The notes below the pieces were generated by a model. The model did no database searches. It had not been told where the DNA came from and saw nothing but the letters and a program-made list of their open reading frames with translations. Shown in pieces: positions 49,395 through 56,425 of a stretch of DNA of 56,425 bases. Position numbers and translations under genes: made by a program. Within the stretch, counting starts at the first letter, position 1, and each line of letters opens with the position of its first letter. Source of the DNA: Bacteroidales bacterium (GTDB taxonomy: Bacteria; Bacteroidota; Bacteroidia; Bacteroidales; UBA932); the NCBI GenBank assembly GCA_017476575.1, contig JAFUZO010000075.1:1-56425 (forward strand). Direction: 5' to 3'.

Positions 49395-50978
49395 ATGAAA
49401 AGAACAAGCATCATCTTGGCGCTGGTGGCGCTCGCGACGGTTCCGGCCGGGGCACAGGAACGCCTGACCCTGGAGGACTGCCGCCAGATGGCCGTCCAGT
49501 CATCGAAGGACCTGGACCAGGCCCGCACCGCCATCGAAATGGCCGGTTATGACCGCAAGATCGCCCTCGCCAACTATTTTCCGGATATCAGCGCCACAGG
49601 TGCCTACCTCTATAACAACCGGGACATCGCCCTCATCAACGACCAGTGGTCCTCCCTCCTGACCGGGGCGGGGACGGCCCTCCAGGGGACGGTGGACGGA
49701 GTCTACGGTCTGGCCGCCCAGAGCCTCACCACGGCCCGGGACCAGATTCTCGCCGGTCTGGCCGCCCAGATGCAGGCGAATCCCGAACTGGCCCGGCAGC
49801 TGATGACCAACCCTGAGTTCGCCGCGCTCCTGCAGAAGTTCCAGCAACTGGACCCGTCCTCGATCCTCGTCTCCCCGGATGTCGGCGGCCCGATCAACGC
49901 CATCGGCCAGGAGATCGACGACGCCTTCCATCCGGACCTCCACAACATCTGGGTCGGCGCCGTCACCCTCCAGCAGCCCGTGTTCGTCGGCGGCAAGATC
50001 GTCTATTCCAACAAGATGGCAGCCCTGGCCGAAGAATTGGCGAAGTCGAAGTACGACATGAAGTACGCCGATGTCGTCATCGACGTGGACCAGGCCTACT
50101 GGCAGATCGTCTCCATCGCCAACAAAAAGAGGCTCGCCGAATCCTACGCCGACCTCCTGCACCGTCTGGAGCAGGACGTCGAGACCTCGGTCGCCGCGGG
50201 GGTCATGACCTCCTCCGATGCCCTCCAGATCAAAGTCAAGGCCAACGAGGCCGACATGCTCCTCACCAAGTCCACCAACGGGCTCCAGCTCGCGAAGATG
50301 CTCTTGTGCAAGCGCGTGGGGCTGCCGCTGGACAGCACCGTCACCCTCGCCGACGAGGACATGGAGATCATCCCGGTTCCCGGAGCGGCCGACGACAAGA
50401 CCCTGGACGCCATCTACGCCGACCGTCCCGAGACCCGCAGCCTCGACCTCGCCTCGCAGATCTACGACGCCAAGGCGAAGGTCGCCCGCGCCGACCTCAT
50501 GCCGACCGTCGCCCTGGTGGGCAGCTGGATGGTCTCCAACCCGAATGTCTACAACGGCTTCCAGAACACCTGGCAGGGCGGCATGCTTTCCGCCGGGGTC
50601 ATGGTGCGCGTCCCGCTCTTCCACGGGCTGGAACAGGTCAACAAATATAAGAAGGCCAAGGCCGAGGCGACCCTCTACCGCGACCAGTACGACGATGCCA
50701 AGGAAATGATAGGCCTCCAGGTGACCCAGCAGCGCCACCTCATGGACGAGGCGCTGGAAAAACTGACCATGGCGGAATCCAGCCTCCAAAGCGCGGAAGA
50801 AAACCTCCGTACTGCGACCCTCGGTTTCGAGGCCGGGGTGATCCCGACCAATACGGTCCTGCAGGCACAGACCGGCTGGCTCTCCGCCCACTCCGAGTAT
50901 ATCGATGCGGGCATCGAGCTCCAGATGGCATATGCCAACCTCCAGAAGGCGGAGGGCAACTATTCAACAGCAGAATAA
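49395..50978 (+). CDS. TolC-family outer-membrane protein
   Basis: A 527-residue protein with signal peptide (MKRTSIILALVALATVPAGAQ) and the TolC fold. The first half starts RLTLEDCRQMAVQSSKDLDQ and has the internal repeat YDRKIALANYFPDISATGAY. The second half contains YADRPETRSLDLASQIYDAK and ARADLMPTVALVGSW. An insertion (about 75-180) with QAQMQANPELARQLMTNPEF-like sequence makes it longer than the TolC at 10139. The ATG at 49395 is preferred over an upstream in-frame codon at 49377 because it opens directly with the signal peptide. It is the first gene of a four-gene export operon driven by the promoter at 49310-49342. Confidence 0.92.
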   Translation: MKRTSIILALVALATVPAGAQERLTLEDCRQMAVQSSKDLDQARTAIEMAGYDRKIALANYFPDISATGAYLYNNRDIALINDQWSSLLTGAGTALQGTVDGVYGLAAQSLTTARDQILAGLAAQMQANPELARQLMTNPEFAALLQKFQQLDPSSILVSPDVGGPINAIGQEIDDAFHPDLHNIWVGAVTLQQPVFVGGKIVYSNKMAALAEELAKSKYDMKYADVVIDVDQAYWQIVSIANKKRLAESYADLLHRLEQDVETSVAAGVMTSSDALQIKVKANEADMLLTKSTNGLQLAKMLLCKRVGLPLDSTVTLADEDMEIIPVPGAADDKTLDAIYADRPETRSLDLASQIYDAKAKVARADLMPTVALVGSWMVSNPNVYNGFQNTWQGGMLSAGVMVRVPLFHGLEQVNKYKKAKAEATLYRDQYDDAKEMIGLQVTQQRHLMDEALEKLTMAESSLQSAEENLRTATLGFEAGVIPTNTVLQAQTGWLSAHSEYIDAGIELQMAYANLQKAEGNYSTAE

Positions 50979-50991
50979 AAGAAACAATATC

Positions 50992-51981
50992 ATGTCAAAG
51001 AAAAACTACAACCTTCTCATCGGCGTGGCCGCCCTCATCGCCATCCTGCTCACCATCGCCATCGTCGGATACATCGTCTCCCGTCCCCAGCCCATCGTCA
51101 TCCAGGGCGAGGCGGAAGCCACCGAATACCGCGTCTCCGGCAAGGTGCCCGGCCGTATCGAAGAATTCCGGGCCGTGGAAGGCCAGCTGGTCCGCAAAGG
51201 CGACACCCTCGTGCTGATCGACTCCCCGGAAATCCGTTCCAAGATCGCGGAGGCCCATGCGGCCAAGGCGGCCGCCGTCGCCCAGCGGAACAAGGCCTAC
51301 AACGGCGCCCAGAAGGAAGACATCGCCGCCGCCTATGAGCAGTGGCAGAAGGCCATCGTCGGCGAGGACGTGATGCGCAAGTCCTACGACCGCATGAAGA
51401 CCCTCCATGACCAGAAGGTCGTCTCCGACCAGAAGTTCGACGAGGTGGAGGCCCAGTACAATGCCGCCTTGGCTACGACGAAGATGGCGAAGTCGGTCTA
51501 CGACAAGGCCGTCGCCGGTGCCCGCCAGGAGGACAAGGATGCCGCCGTCGCCCTCGTGGAGCGGGCCGAGGCCGCCGTCGATCTCGTCAACTCCTACCTC
51601 GACGAGATCACCCTCGTGTCCCCGGCGGACGGGGTCGTCTCCGACCGCTATCCGAAGGTCGGCGAACTGGTCGGCCAGGGCTCCCCGATCATGACCATCC
51701 AGGACCTTGACGACATGTGGTTCACCTTCAACATCCGGGAAGACCGGCTCAAGGGCATGCAGAGCGGCGACCGCCTCGACCTGACCATTCCGGCCCTCGA
51801 CGGCCGCAAGGTTTCCGCCACCGTCTACTACCTGGCCGTCCGGGAGTCCTACGCCACCTGGAAGGCCACCAAGGAAATCGGCGAGTTCGACACCAAGACC
51901 TTCGAGGTGCGCGCCCGTCCCGACGCCCCGGTCGAGGGCCTGCGCCCCGGCATGAGTGTCATCATGACCAAGAACGAGTAA
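50992..51981 (+). CDS. HlyD-family membrane-fusion protein
   Basis: A 329-residue adaptor with one N-terminal transmembrane helix (about 6-28), a lipoyl half with EYRVSGKVPGRIEEFRAVEG, and a coiled-coil hairpin (about 80-190: AHAAKAAAVAQRNKAYNGAQ and VYDKAVAGARQEDKDAAVAL). The second lipoyl part is VSPADGVVSDRYPKVGELVG; a C-terminal beta domain follows. The pattern is close to the YbhG/YhiI group that works with ABC-2 exporters rather than RND pumps. It follows tolC by 13 bases and overlaps the first permease gene (TAATG). Confidence 0.92.
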   Translation: MSKKNYNLLIGVAALIAILLTIAIVGYIVSRPQPIVIQGEAEATEYRVSGKVPGRIEEFRAVEGQLVRKGDTLVLIDSPEIRSKIAEAHAAKAAAVAQRNKAYNGAQKEDIAAAYEQWQKAIVGEDVMRKSYDRMKTLHDQKVVSDQKFDEVEAQYNAALATTKMAKSVYDKAVAGARQEDKDAAVALVERAEAAVDLVNSYLDEITLVSPADGVVSDRYPKVGELVGQGSPIMTIQDLDDMWFTFNIREDRLKGMQSGDRLDLTIPALDGRKVSATVYYLAVRESYATWKATKEIGEFDTKTFEVRARPDAPVEGLRPGMSVIMTKNE

Positions 51982-53141
51982 TGAAATACATCTACAGTGT
52001 CATCCAGCGGGAGATCCGCATCATCCAGAGCCGGCCGATCTACCTCTTGGCCTCGGTAGGGGTGCTGCTCCTGAACGCCGTGTTCTACCTGACCTTCATG
52101 AAGGACGGGCTGCCGCACGACCTGCCCATCGGCGTCGTGGACGAGGACCACAGTTCCACGTCCCGCTCCTTCGCCCAGCAGCTCGATGCGACCCAGCTCG
52201 GCGAGGTCATCTACTACGACGACCTCCACCTGGCCCGCCGCGACATGGAGACCGGCAAGATCACCTCGTTCCTCGTGGTCCCGGAAGGGTTCAACGCCGA
52301 CATCCAGGCCAGCCGCCAGCCGCATATCGGGTATTATATCAATTCGTTGTACTTTGTCGGCGGCGCTCTCGCCTACAAGGACATCCTGACCATGGTCAAC
52401 CTCACCAACGGGGCCGTCCAGCGCCAGGTGCTCCGGGCCAAGGGCATGAACGAGCGCGCCATCCGCGGCCAGATCCAGCCCATCGTGCTGGACCAGCACC
52501 AGATCGGCAACGTGACCACCAACTACGGGGTCTACCTCAACAGCATCCTCCTCGTGGGCGTGCTGGAGATGATCGTCATCCTGATCACCATCTATACAGT
52601 GGGCGCCGAACTCAAGTACGGGACCTCCCGCCACCTGCTCCGGACGGCCGGCGGCTCCATCGGGAAGGCGCTCACCGGCAAGCTGGCGCCCTATACGCTC
52701 CTCTTCACCCTGCTCGGCATCGTGTTGGAAGTCTGCCTGTTCCACTGGATGCATTATCCCATCAAGGGTTCGCTGTGGTGGATGTTCGTGGACGTGCTCC
52801 TGCTGGTGATGGCCTCCGAGGCGCTGGGGCTCTTCATCATCGAACTGTTCCCGGTCCTGCGGCTGGCCGTCAGCGTCGGCGCCATCATCAGCGTGCTCGG
52901 CTTCTCGCTCTCCGGGTTCACCCTCCCCATCGAGGCCATGCCGCCCTATGTCCAGGGCTTTGCCGCCATATTCCCCCTGCGGCATTACTATGTGTTCTAT
53001 GTACAGGAGACCGTCTTCGGCAGCGGCTTTGCGGGCTGGTGGCAGGAAGTGGTCCATTTCCTGCTGTTCCTGTTCCTCCCCCTGTTCCTCTACCGGCGGC
53101 TGGAAGAGGCCTATATCCATCAGGAGTATGAAAGAGACTGA
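51981..53141 (+). CDS. ABC-2 type exporter membrane protein (YhhJ/YbhS-like)
   Basis: A 386-residue protein with the ABC2_membrane_3 layout: N-terminal transmembrane helix (about 22-42, LLASVGVLLLNAVFYLTF), a large extracytoplasmic domain (about 45-180: DLPIGVVDEDHSSTSRSFAQ) and five or six C-terminal helices. A conserved-looking GFSLSGFTLPIEAMPPYVQG motif comes before the last helix. The ATG shares bases with the HlyD stop. It should pair with the next protein as the two membrane halves of an exporter. No ATP-binding gene is adjacent. Confidence 0.9.
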   Translation: MKYIYSVIQREIRIIQSRPIYLLASVGVLLLNAVFYLTFMKDGLPHDLPIGVVDEDHSSTSRSFAQQLDATQLGEVIYYDDLHLARRDMETGKITSFLVVPEGFNADIQASRQPHIGYYINSLYFVGGALAYKDILTMVNLTNGAVQRQVLRAKGMNERAIRGQIQPIVLDQHQIGNVTTNYGVYLNSILLVGVLEMIVILITIYTVGAELKYGTSRHLLRTAGGSIGKALTGKLAPYTLLFTLLGIVLEVCLFHWMHYPIKGSLWWMFVDVLLLVMASEALGLFIIELFPVLRLAVSVGAIISVLGFSLSGFTLPIEAMPPYVQGFAAIFPLRHYYVFYVQETVFGSGFAGWWQEVVHFLLFLFLPLFLYRRLEEAYIHQEYERD

Positions 53142-54414
53142 GACGACCTACGCCGGTACCTGGATCAAGAACTGGTACGACATCTTCATCAACGAGCTGA
53201 AGCTCATTTTCACCGACAGCGGCGTCATGGTGATCTTCTTCATCGGCGGACTGCTCTATCCGGTGCTGTACAACCTCATCTACATGCACGGCACCGTCGA
53301 CGAGATGCCCGTCGCCGTGGTGGACCTCTCCGGCGGCTCTTACAGCGACCGTTATCTCCGCAAGGTGGATGCGACCCGCGAATGTCGGATCTTCTGCTAC
53401 TGCACCTCCTTGGCGGAGGCGGAACAGCTCATGCAGCAACGGAAGGTATACGGCGTCATCTATGTGCCCTCCGACTTCGACGAGCGCATCGTCCGCGGGG
53501 AGCAGGGCGTCATCTCCACCTACGCCGACATGTCCAGCTTCCTCTATTACAAGAACCTCACGATGGCGACCAGCCACGTGATGCTGGACGAGATGCACGT
53601 CATCCAGACGGAGCACTATGCGGCCGCCGGGCTGGACGGCCAGTCGGCCTGGCAACTCGTGCAGCCGGTGCTCTCCGACGAGAACATGCCCTACAACCGG
53701 CCGTTCTCCTACACCATCTTCTTCATCTCGGCGGCCCTGCTGCTGGTCATCCAGCAGACGATGTTCTACGGGAGCTCTCTTCTTGCGGGTACCCTCCGCG
53801 AGCAGAACCGCAGCTTCGCCTCCATGCCGGACCGCCTCCAGGGCCTCGGCATCGGCCGTGTCGTGCTGGGGCGGGGAGCCGCGTACTTCTGTGTGTACCT
53901 CGTCATCGGGACCCTCGTCGCCCTGCTGATCCCCTGGATCTTCCATCTTCCGCAGCGCTCCGAGTGGTGGGAGGTGCTGGTGCTCCTGCTGTTCTTCATC
54001 GTGGACTGCATCTTTTTCACCTTCACCTGGTCCACCCTCATCACCAAGCGGGAGACGGTGTTCGTGCTGTTCCTCTCCATCTCGCCGATCTGCCTGTTCT
54101 TGACCGGGTTCTCCTGGCCGACCACCGCCATCCCGGCCTTCTGGCGGACCGTTTCCTACCTCTTCCCCTCCACCTTCGGCTGCCGTGCGTTCATCAATCT
54201 CAACACCGCCGGCGGCACCCTCGGCACCATCGCCCCGGAAATCTGGGCGATGACCGTGCAGACCGTCATCTACTACTTCCTCGCGAGCGCCGCCGTCTTC
54301 GCCGAGAACAAGGTCATCGAGCACCGCGACCAGCTCCAGGCCCTCCGCTCCCGCATCGACGAGCGCCGCGGTATCGACCGCGCCGAGAACGCCCGCATCA
54401 TCGCCGGGGACTGA
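53128..54414 (+). CDS. ABC-2 type exporter membrane protein, second half
   Basis: A 428-residue ABC2_membrane_3-type protein: helix at about 33-53, extracytoplasmic domain starting EMPVAVVDLSGGSYSDRYLR, and C-terminal helices with FFISAALLLVIQQTMFYGSS and the closing FLTGFSWPTTAIPAFWRTVS element. That element is parallel to the GFSLSGFTLPIEAMP site of its partner. It overlaps the upstream gene by 14 bases and has AGGAG just before the ATG. The tail after the last helix (about 395-428) is Arg/Glu-rich and cytoplasmic. The nearest ATPase gene in the window (15117) belongs to another system. Confidence 0.9.
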   Translation: MKETETTYAGTWIKNWYDIFINELKLIFTDSGVMVIFFIGGLLYPVLYNLIYMHGTVDEMPVAVVDLSGGSYSDRYLRKVDATRECRIFCYCTSLAEAEQLMQQRKVYGVIYVPSDFDERIVRGEQGVISTYADMSSFLYYKNLTMATSHVMLDEMHVIQTEHYAAAGLDGQSAWQLVQPVLSDENMPYNRPFSYTIFFISAALLLVIQQTMFYGSSLLAGTLREQNRSFASMPDRLQGLGIGRVVLGRGAAYFCVYLVIGTLVALLIPWIFHLPQRSEWWEVLVLLLFFIVDCIFFTFTWSTLITKRETVFVLFLSISPICLFLTGFSWPTTAIPAFWRTVSYLFPSTFGCRAFINLNTAGGTLGTIAPEIWAMTVQTVIYYFLASAAVFAENKVIEHRDQLQALRSRIDERRGIDRAENARIIAGD

Positions 54415-54520
54415 GTTCCCTCGCGCACCGACAGCCCTTATTCCGCCATGAGACCCCTCTTGTGGCGGATTTTTGCGTCCGGGAGCCATCGGTTCTTTGT
54501 CGATTCCTTCAGCGTGGACA

Positions 54521-54568
54521 GTTTCAAAAATATTTCTCTTGTGTTTCAAAAATATTTCATTACCTTTG
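54521..54568 (+). promoter_or_regulatory. Promoter of the capsule locus with two 16-base direct repeats
   Basis: CTTG (54538-54541) and TACCTTTG (54561-54568) are 19 bases apart. The 16-base sequence GTTTCAAAAATATTTC occurs twice, at 54521-54536 and 54543-54558, a 22-base period, overlapping the spacer. Transcription would start near 54575 and give a leader of about 180 bases before upxY. No inverted repeats of the invertible-promoter type flank it. A small hairpin (GTGCCT/AGGCAC) lies in the leader near 54649-54666. The rest of 54415-54756 holds no gene. Confidence 0.55.
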
Positions 54569-54756
54569 TGCCGATTCATCAGACGCTTTCCGGCTTGCGA
54601 AACAGCCGCATCGTCCCTGGATGCTGGAGGGTTCCGTAGGGTTATCATGTGCCTGCCGATAGGCACGGCTCCAGTCGTCAGCAACCAGCCCGGCCTGGGA
54701 ATGACCTTGCGTTAAGGCCTTCCGGGCCGGGGAATATAAGAAGTATCCATTCCAGA

Positions 54757-55278
54757 ATGTCCACCCAGAAGCATTGGTTCGTGATCCGCACCTTCGAGGC
54801 CGACGTGTTCCGTTTCCGCGAGGAAATCGAGGCGACGGGCCGCGAGGTCTGGGTTCCGACCCGCAGCTGGACCCGGAAAGTGGACGGCGAGGCCGGGCAG
54901 GTCCAGATTCCCCTCATCCCGCAGATCCTCTTCGTCCGGTGCACGGAGGAAGGGCTGCGGAGCTATATGCAGGGGCATGTCGGCGAACTGGGATTCTACC
55001 TGGCCGAGGACGGACAGCCCCTCACCGTATCGGACGGCGACATGGACAATTTCATGCGGGCCGACGCGGCCCGGGAGACGGAAAACCTCAACTTCATGGG
55101 GCTGGATGCGCAGCGGCTCGCCCTCTCCGACCGCGTGACGGTCGCCGGAGGACGCTTCTCGGGCATCCAGGGCTACTTCAAGAAAGTGGGCCATGACCGC
55201 GCCGTGCTCCTGGATATGCCCAGGGTGGCCGTCATCAAGCTCCCTTTCATCGATTTGCGCTATTTGAAACGGGTATGA
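54757..55278 (+). CDS. UpxY-family (NusG-like) transcription antiterminator
   Basis: A 173-residue protein with the NusG N-terminal fold: HWFVIRTFEADVFRFREEIE (about 5-24), a VWVPTRSWTRK segment, IPLIPQILFVRCTEEGLRSY and a C-terminal KOW-like domain (about 125-170: RVTVAGGRFSGIQGYFKKVG). In Bacteroides, UpxY proteins are encoded first in capsule operons and stop premature termination in the same operon's leader. The ATG at 54757 is chosen because upstream in-frame codons encode no NusG-like sequence. The stop overlaps the next gene in ATGA. Being followed by a nucleotide-sugar dehydratase supports the capsule role. Confidence 0.88.
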   Translation: MSTQKHWFVIRTFEADVFRFREEIEATGREVWVPTRSWTRKVDGEAGQVQIPLIPQILFVRCTEEGLRSYMQGHVGELGFYLAEDGQPLTVSDGDMDNFMRADAARETENLNFMGLDAQRLALSDRVTVAGGRFSGIQGYFKKVGHDRAVLLDMPRVAVIKLPFIDLRYLKRV

Positions 55279-56195
55279 ACCGCGCCCTGTTCCTGCTCCA
55301 GAGCACACCGCCGGTCTTGTCCGCTTCCGGGCAGACCATCCGGCAGCGTGCGCTGGTCCGCATCGCCACCTCGCTCTACGAACTGGTGTCGGTCGGCGGC
55401 ATGGACGAGGCGTTCGGCGGGAGGACCGTCATCGGCGACTACCTGGGTTCCCTGTACCATTCCCTGTCGATGCAGTGCGCCGAGGCTCCTCAACGCATGG
55501 CGAAGGCCGACCTCTATTGTGAAGCCATCCAGCTCCGGCTGGGCGGCTTGATCGCCATCACAACAGACCGGCTCGACATCCTTGAGGATGCCCGGCGCTT
55601 TCTTATCCGTGAGATGCGGGATTGGACCCCTGCCACTGTCCCGTTGACGGAGGCGGAGGCAGAGGTGCGTTTCCGCATCCTGCGGCTGCTTGCAACCTAT
55701 CTCGCCTTCGGGACCGAGATCGACTCGGCGTGGAAGGAAGCGCTGCAGGAGCAGCTTCGGCGGTGGGAACAGACGGTCGATCCTGCCACCGGACGCTGGA
55801 CCGGCTTGTCCACGGCCCAAGCCCTCTACCGGCTCAAACTATTCGCGATGCAGCGGCGCCTGCTGCGTGACTACGGTCGCGAAGACCTGCTCGCCCGGCT
55901 CCATGATGCCTGTATCCCCGAAGCCATGGCCGCCTTGTCGCCCCATGCCGACAGCCGTCTGGTGGAACTCTTCCACGAGACCCTCGGTGAGCGGATCCGT
56001 CCCGCGACCGACTGGACCATCCTCCGCTCCCTGAAAGACTCTCTGCAGACCCTCCTGCAGAACCCCCGCCCCGATGCCGCCCCCCAAGGCCGCACCCCCG
56101 GGGAGACCGCCGACATCCGCCTGCTCTACCACAGCCTCATCATCCAGACCACCGCCCGCGAAGACCTCACCCGCCGCTGCGGCATCGACTGCTGA
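55275..56195 (+). CDS. Unrecognised helical protein encoded behind the upxY-type gene
   Basis: A 306-residue soluble-looking protein with no signal peptide or membrane segment. It is mainly alpha-helical and rich in Leu, Arg and Ala: QRALVRIATSLYELVSVGGM, AKADLYCEAIQLRLGGLIAI, FRILRLLATYLAFGTEI and RLKLFAMQRRLLRDYGRED. The regular helix pairs resemble TPR- or HEAT-like stacking. No enzyme motif was seen. Its place right after upxY is where Bacteroides operons carry UpxZ, which inhibits UpxY proteins of other capsule loci, but UpxZ proteins are about half this length and no similarity can be claimed. It overlaps upxY by 4 bases, so the two are co-expressed. Confidence 0.7.
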   Translation: MNRALFLLQSTPPVLSASGQTIRQRALVRIATSLYELVSVGGMDEAFGGRTVIGDYLGSLYHSLSMQCAEAPQRMAKADLYCEAIQLRLGGLIAITTDRLDILEDARRFLIREMRDWTPATVPLTEAEAEVRFRILRLLATYLAFGTEIDSAWKEALQEQLRRWEQTVDPATGRWTGLSTAQALYRLKLFAMQRRLLRDYGREDLLARLHDACIPEAMAALSPHADSRLVELFHETLGERIRPATDWTILRSLKDSLQTLLQNPRPDAAPQGRTPGETADIRLLYHSLIIQTTAREDLTRRCGIDC

Positions 56196-56196
56196 C

Positions 56197-56227
56197 TTGT
56201 AAAACCGGAAGAACTCGTTAACTTTAC
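56197..56227 (+). promoter_or_regulatory. Internal promoter before the CapE-type gene
   Basis: CTTG (56197-56200) and TAACTTTA (56220-56227) are 19 bases apart, the same -33 sequence and spacing as at the upxY promoter. The leader to the ATG at 56276 would be about 43 bases. It suggests the sugar-biosynthesis genes can also be transcribed without the regulators. Confidence 0.4.
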
Positions 56228-56275
56228 ATGATTGGGCTTCCGACGGGAAACCTTGAAACTAAAAACGATAACGGA

Positions 56276-56425
56276 ATGTCTATCTTCAAAGACAAGACCT
56301 TGATGATTACCGGTGGGACCGGTAGTTTCGGCAATGCTGTATTACAGCGTTTTATCTGCACCGACATCGGCGAAATCCGCATCTTCTCGCGCGACGAGAA
56401 GAAGCAGGACGACATGCGCCACGAA
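56276..56425 (+). CDS. capE: CapE-type UDP-N-acetylglucosamine 4,6-dehydratase, N-terminal part
   Basis: The first 50 codons only; the gene runs off the window. The sequence opens with the Rossmann NAD(P)-binding loop LMITGGTGSFGNAVLQRF, followed by IGEIRIFSRDEKKQDDMRHE, a stretch nearly identical in pattern to staphylococcal CapE/Cap5E and WbjB. These enzymes begin the path from UDP-GlcNAc to UDP-N-acetyl-L-fucosamine in capsule and O-antigen synthesis. Helicobacter PseB is a related alternative; the IFSRDEKKQD pattern favours CapE. It confirms that the upxY-type gene heads a surface-polysaccharide locus. Confidence 0.85.
   Translation, partial: MSIFKDKTLMITGGTGSFGNAVLQRFICTDIGEIRIFSRDEKKQDDMRHE

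Noticed and set aside
54521..54568. Invertible capsule promoter of the Bacteroides type
   Set aside because: The 16-base repeats are direct, not inverted, and no matching inverted pair flanks the promoter.
55275..56195. UpxZ
   Set aside because: Position fits, but the protein is about twice the length of known UpxZ proteins and no shared motif can be seen.
1..56425. tRNA or rRNA genes
   Set aside because: No T-loop consensus with a matching acceptor stem and no rRNA-like conserved stretch was found in the intergenic regions.

Overview
The window comes from a high-GC member of the Bacteroidales. The evidence is a SusC/SusD pair, a BACON-domain lipoprotein, UpxY-type antitermination ahead of a capsule locus, a plain ExbB-ExbD-TonB set, and repeated promoters with the Bacteroidetes -7 box TAnnTTTG (often with a TTTG-like -33 box 19-21 bases upstream). 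The high GC suggests a Rikenellaceae-like or uncultured gut lineage rather than Bacteroides itself, but the genus cannot be fixed from this piece.

Layout. (1) 1-10054 is mostly housekeeping: the 5' part of a GH2 beta-galactosidase, RNase R, a gate-domain membrane protein, RecO, RdgB, an S41 processing protease, a U32 (tRNA/rRNA hydroxylase-type) protein and a polyprenyl synthase. (2) 10139-15839 is a complete MacAB-TolC-type tripartite exporter operon on the minus strand. (3) 15840-16615 is a gene-free stretch with a 51-base tandem repeat, a palindromic dispersed repeat and a perfect terminator hairpin. It is followed by two paralogous MFS transporters. (4) 19753-21489 is recJ. (5) 21570-35460 is the most distinctive region: a polysaccharide-utilisation-like locus. 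It has a secreted propeller-like protein, a GpsA-type glycerol-3-phosphate dehydrogenase, an organophosphate:phosphate antiporter, SusC, SusD, a BACON lipoprotein, an Ig-like/propeller lipoprotein, a GH27 alpha-galactosidase and a LacI-type regulator. Joining a G3P importer and dehydrogenase to a SusCD system and an alpha-galactosidase suggests a substrate containing both glycerol phosphate and alpha-galactose. Galactosylated teichoic or lipoteichoic acid is one candidate. This is inference.

(6) 35511-37379 is a lower-GC AlbA_2/Schlafen-type gene with in-frame 21-base repeats, probably acquired by transfer. (7) 37405-45238 is again core: AroK, a type IIA topoisomerase A subunit, Era, an RluB-type pseudouridine synthase with a long repetitive basic N-terminal arm, TonB, ExbD and ExbB. 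(8) 45412-47571 holds a small lipoprotein and a divergent TPR-membrane-LuxR regulator. Between them lie TACGTR boxes, three of them spaced exactly 10 bases apart. (9) 48116-54414 holds an AraC-type regulator divergent from a TolC-HlyD-ABC2-ABC2 export operon with no ATPase gene. (10) 54538-56425 is the start of a capsule or exopolysaccharide locus: UpxY-type antiterminator, an unrecognised helical protein, and the first 50 codons of a CapE-type UDP-GlcNAc 4,6-dehydratase.

No rRNA, tRNA, CRISPR array or intact insertion sequence was seen. GC statements are by eye; no composition was computed.
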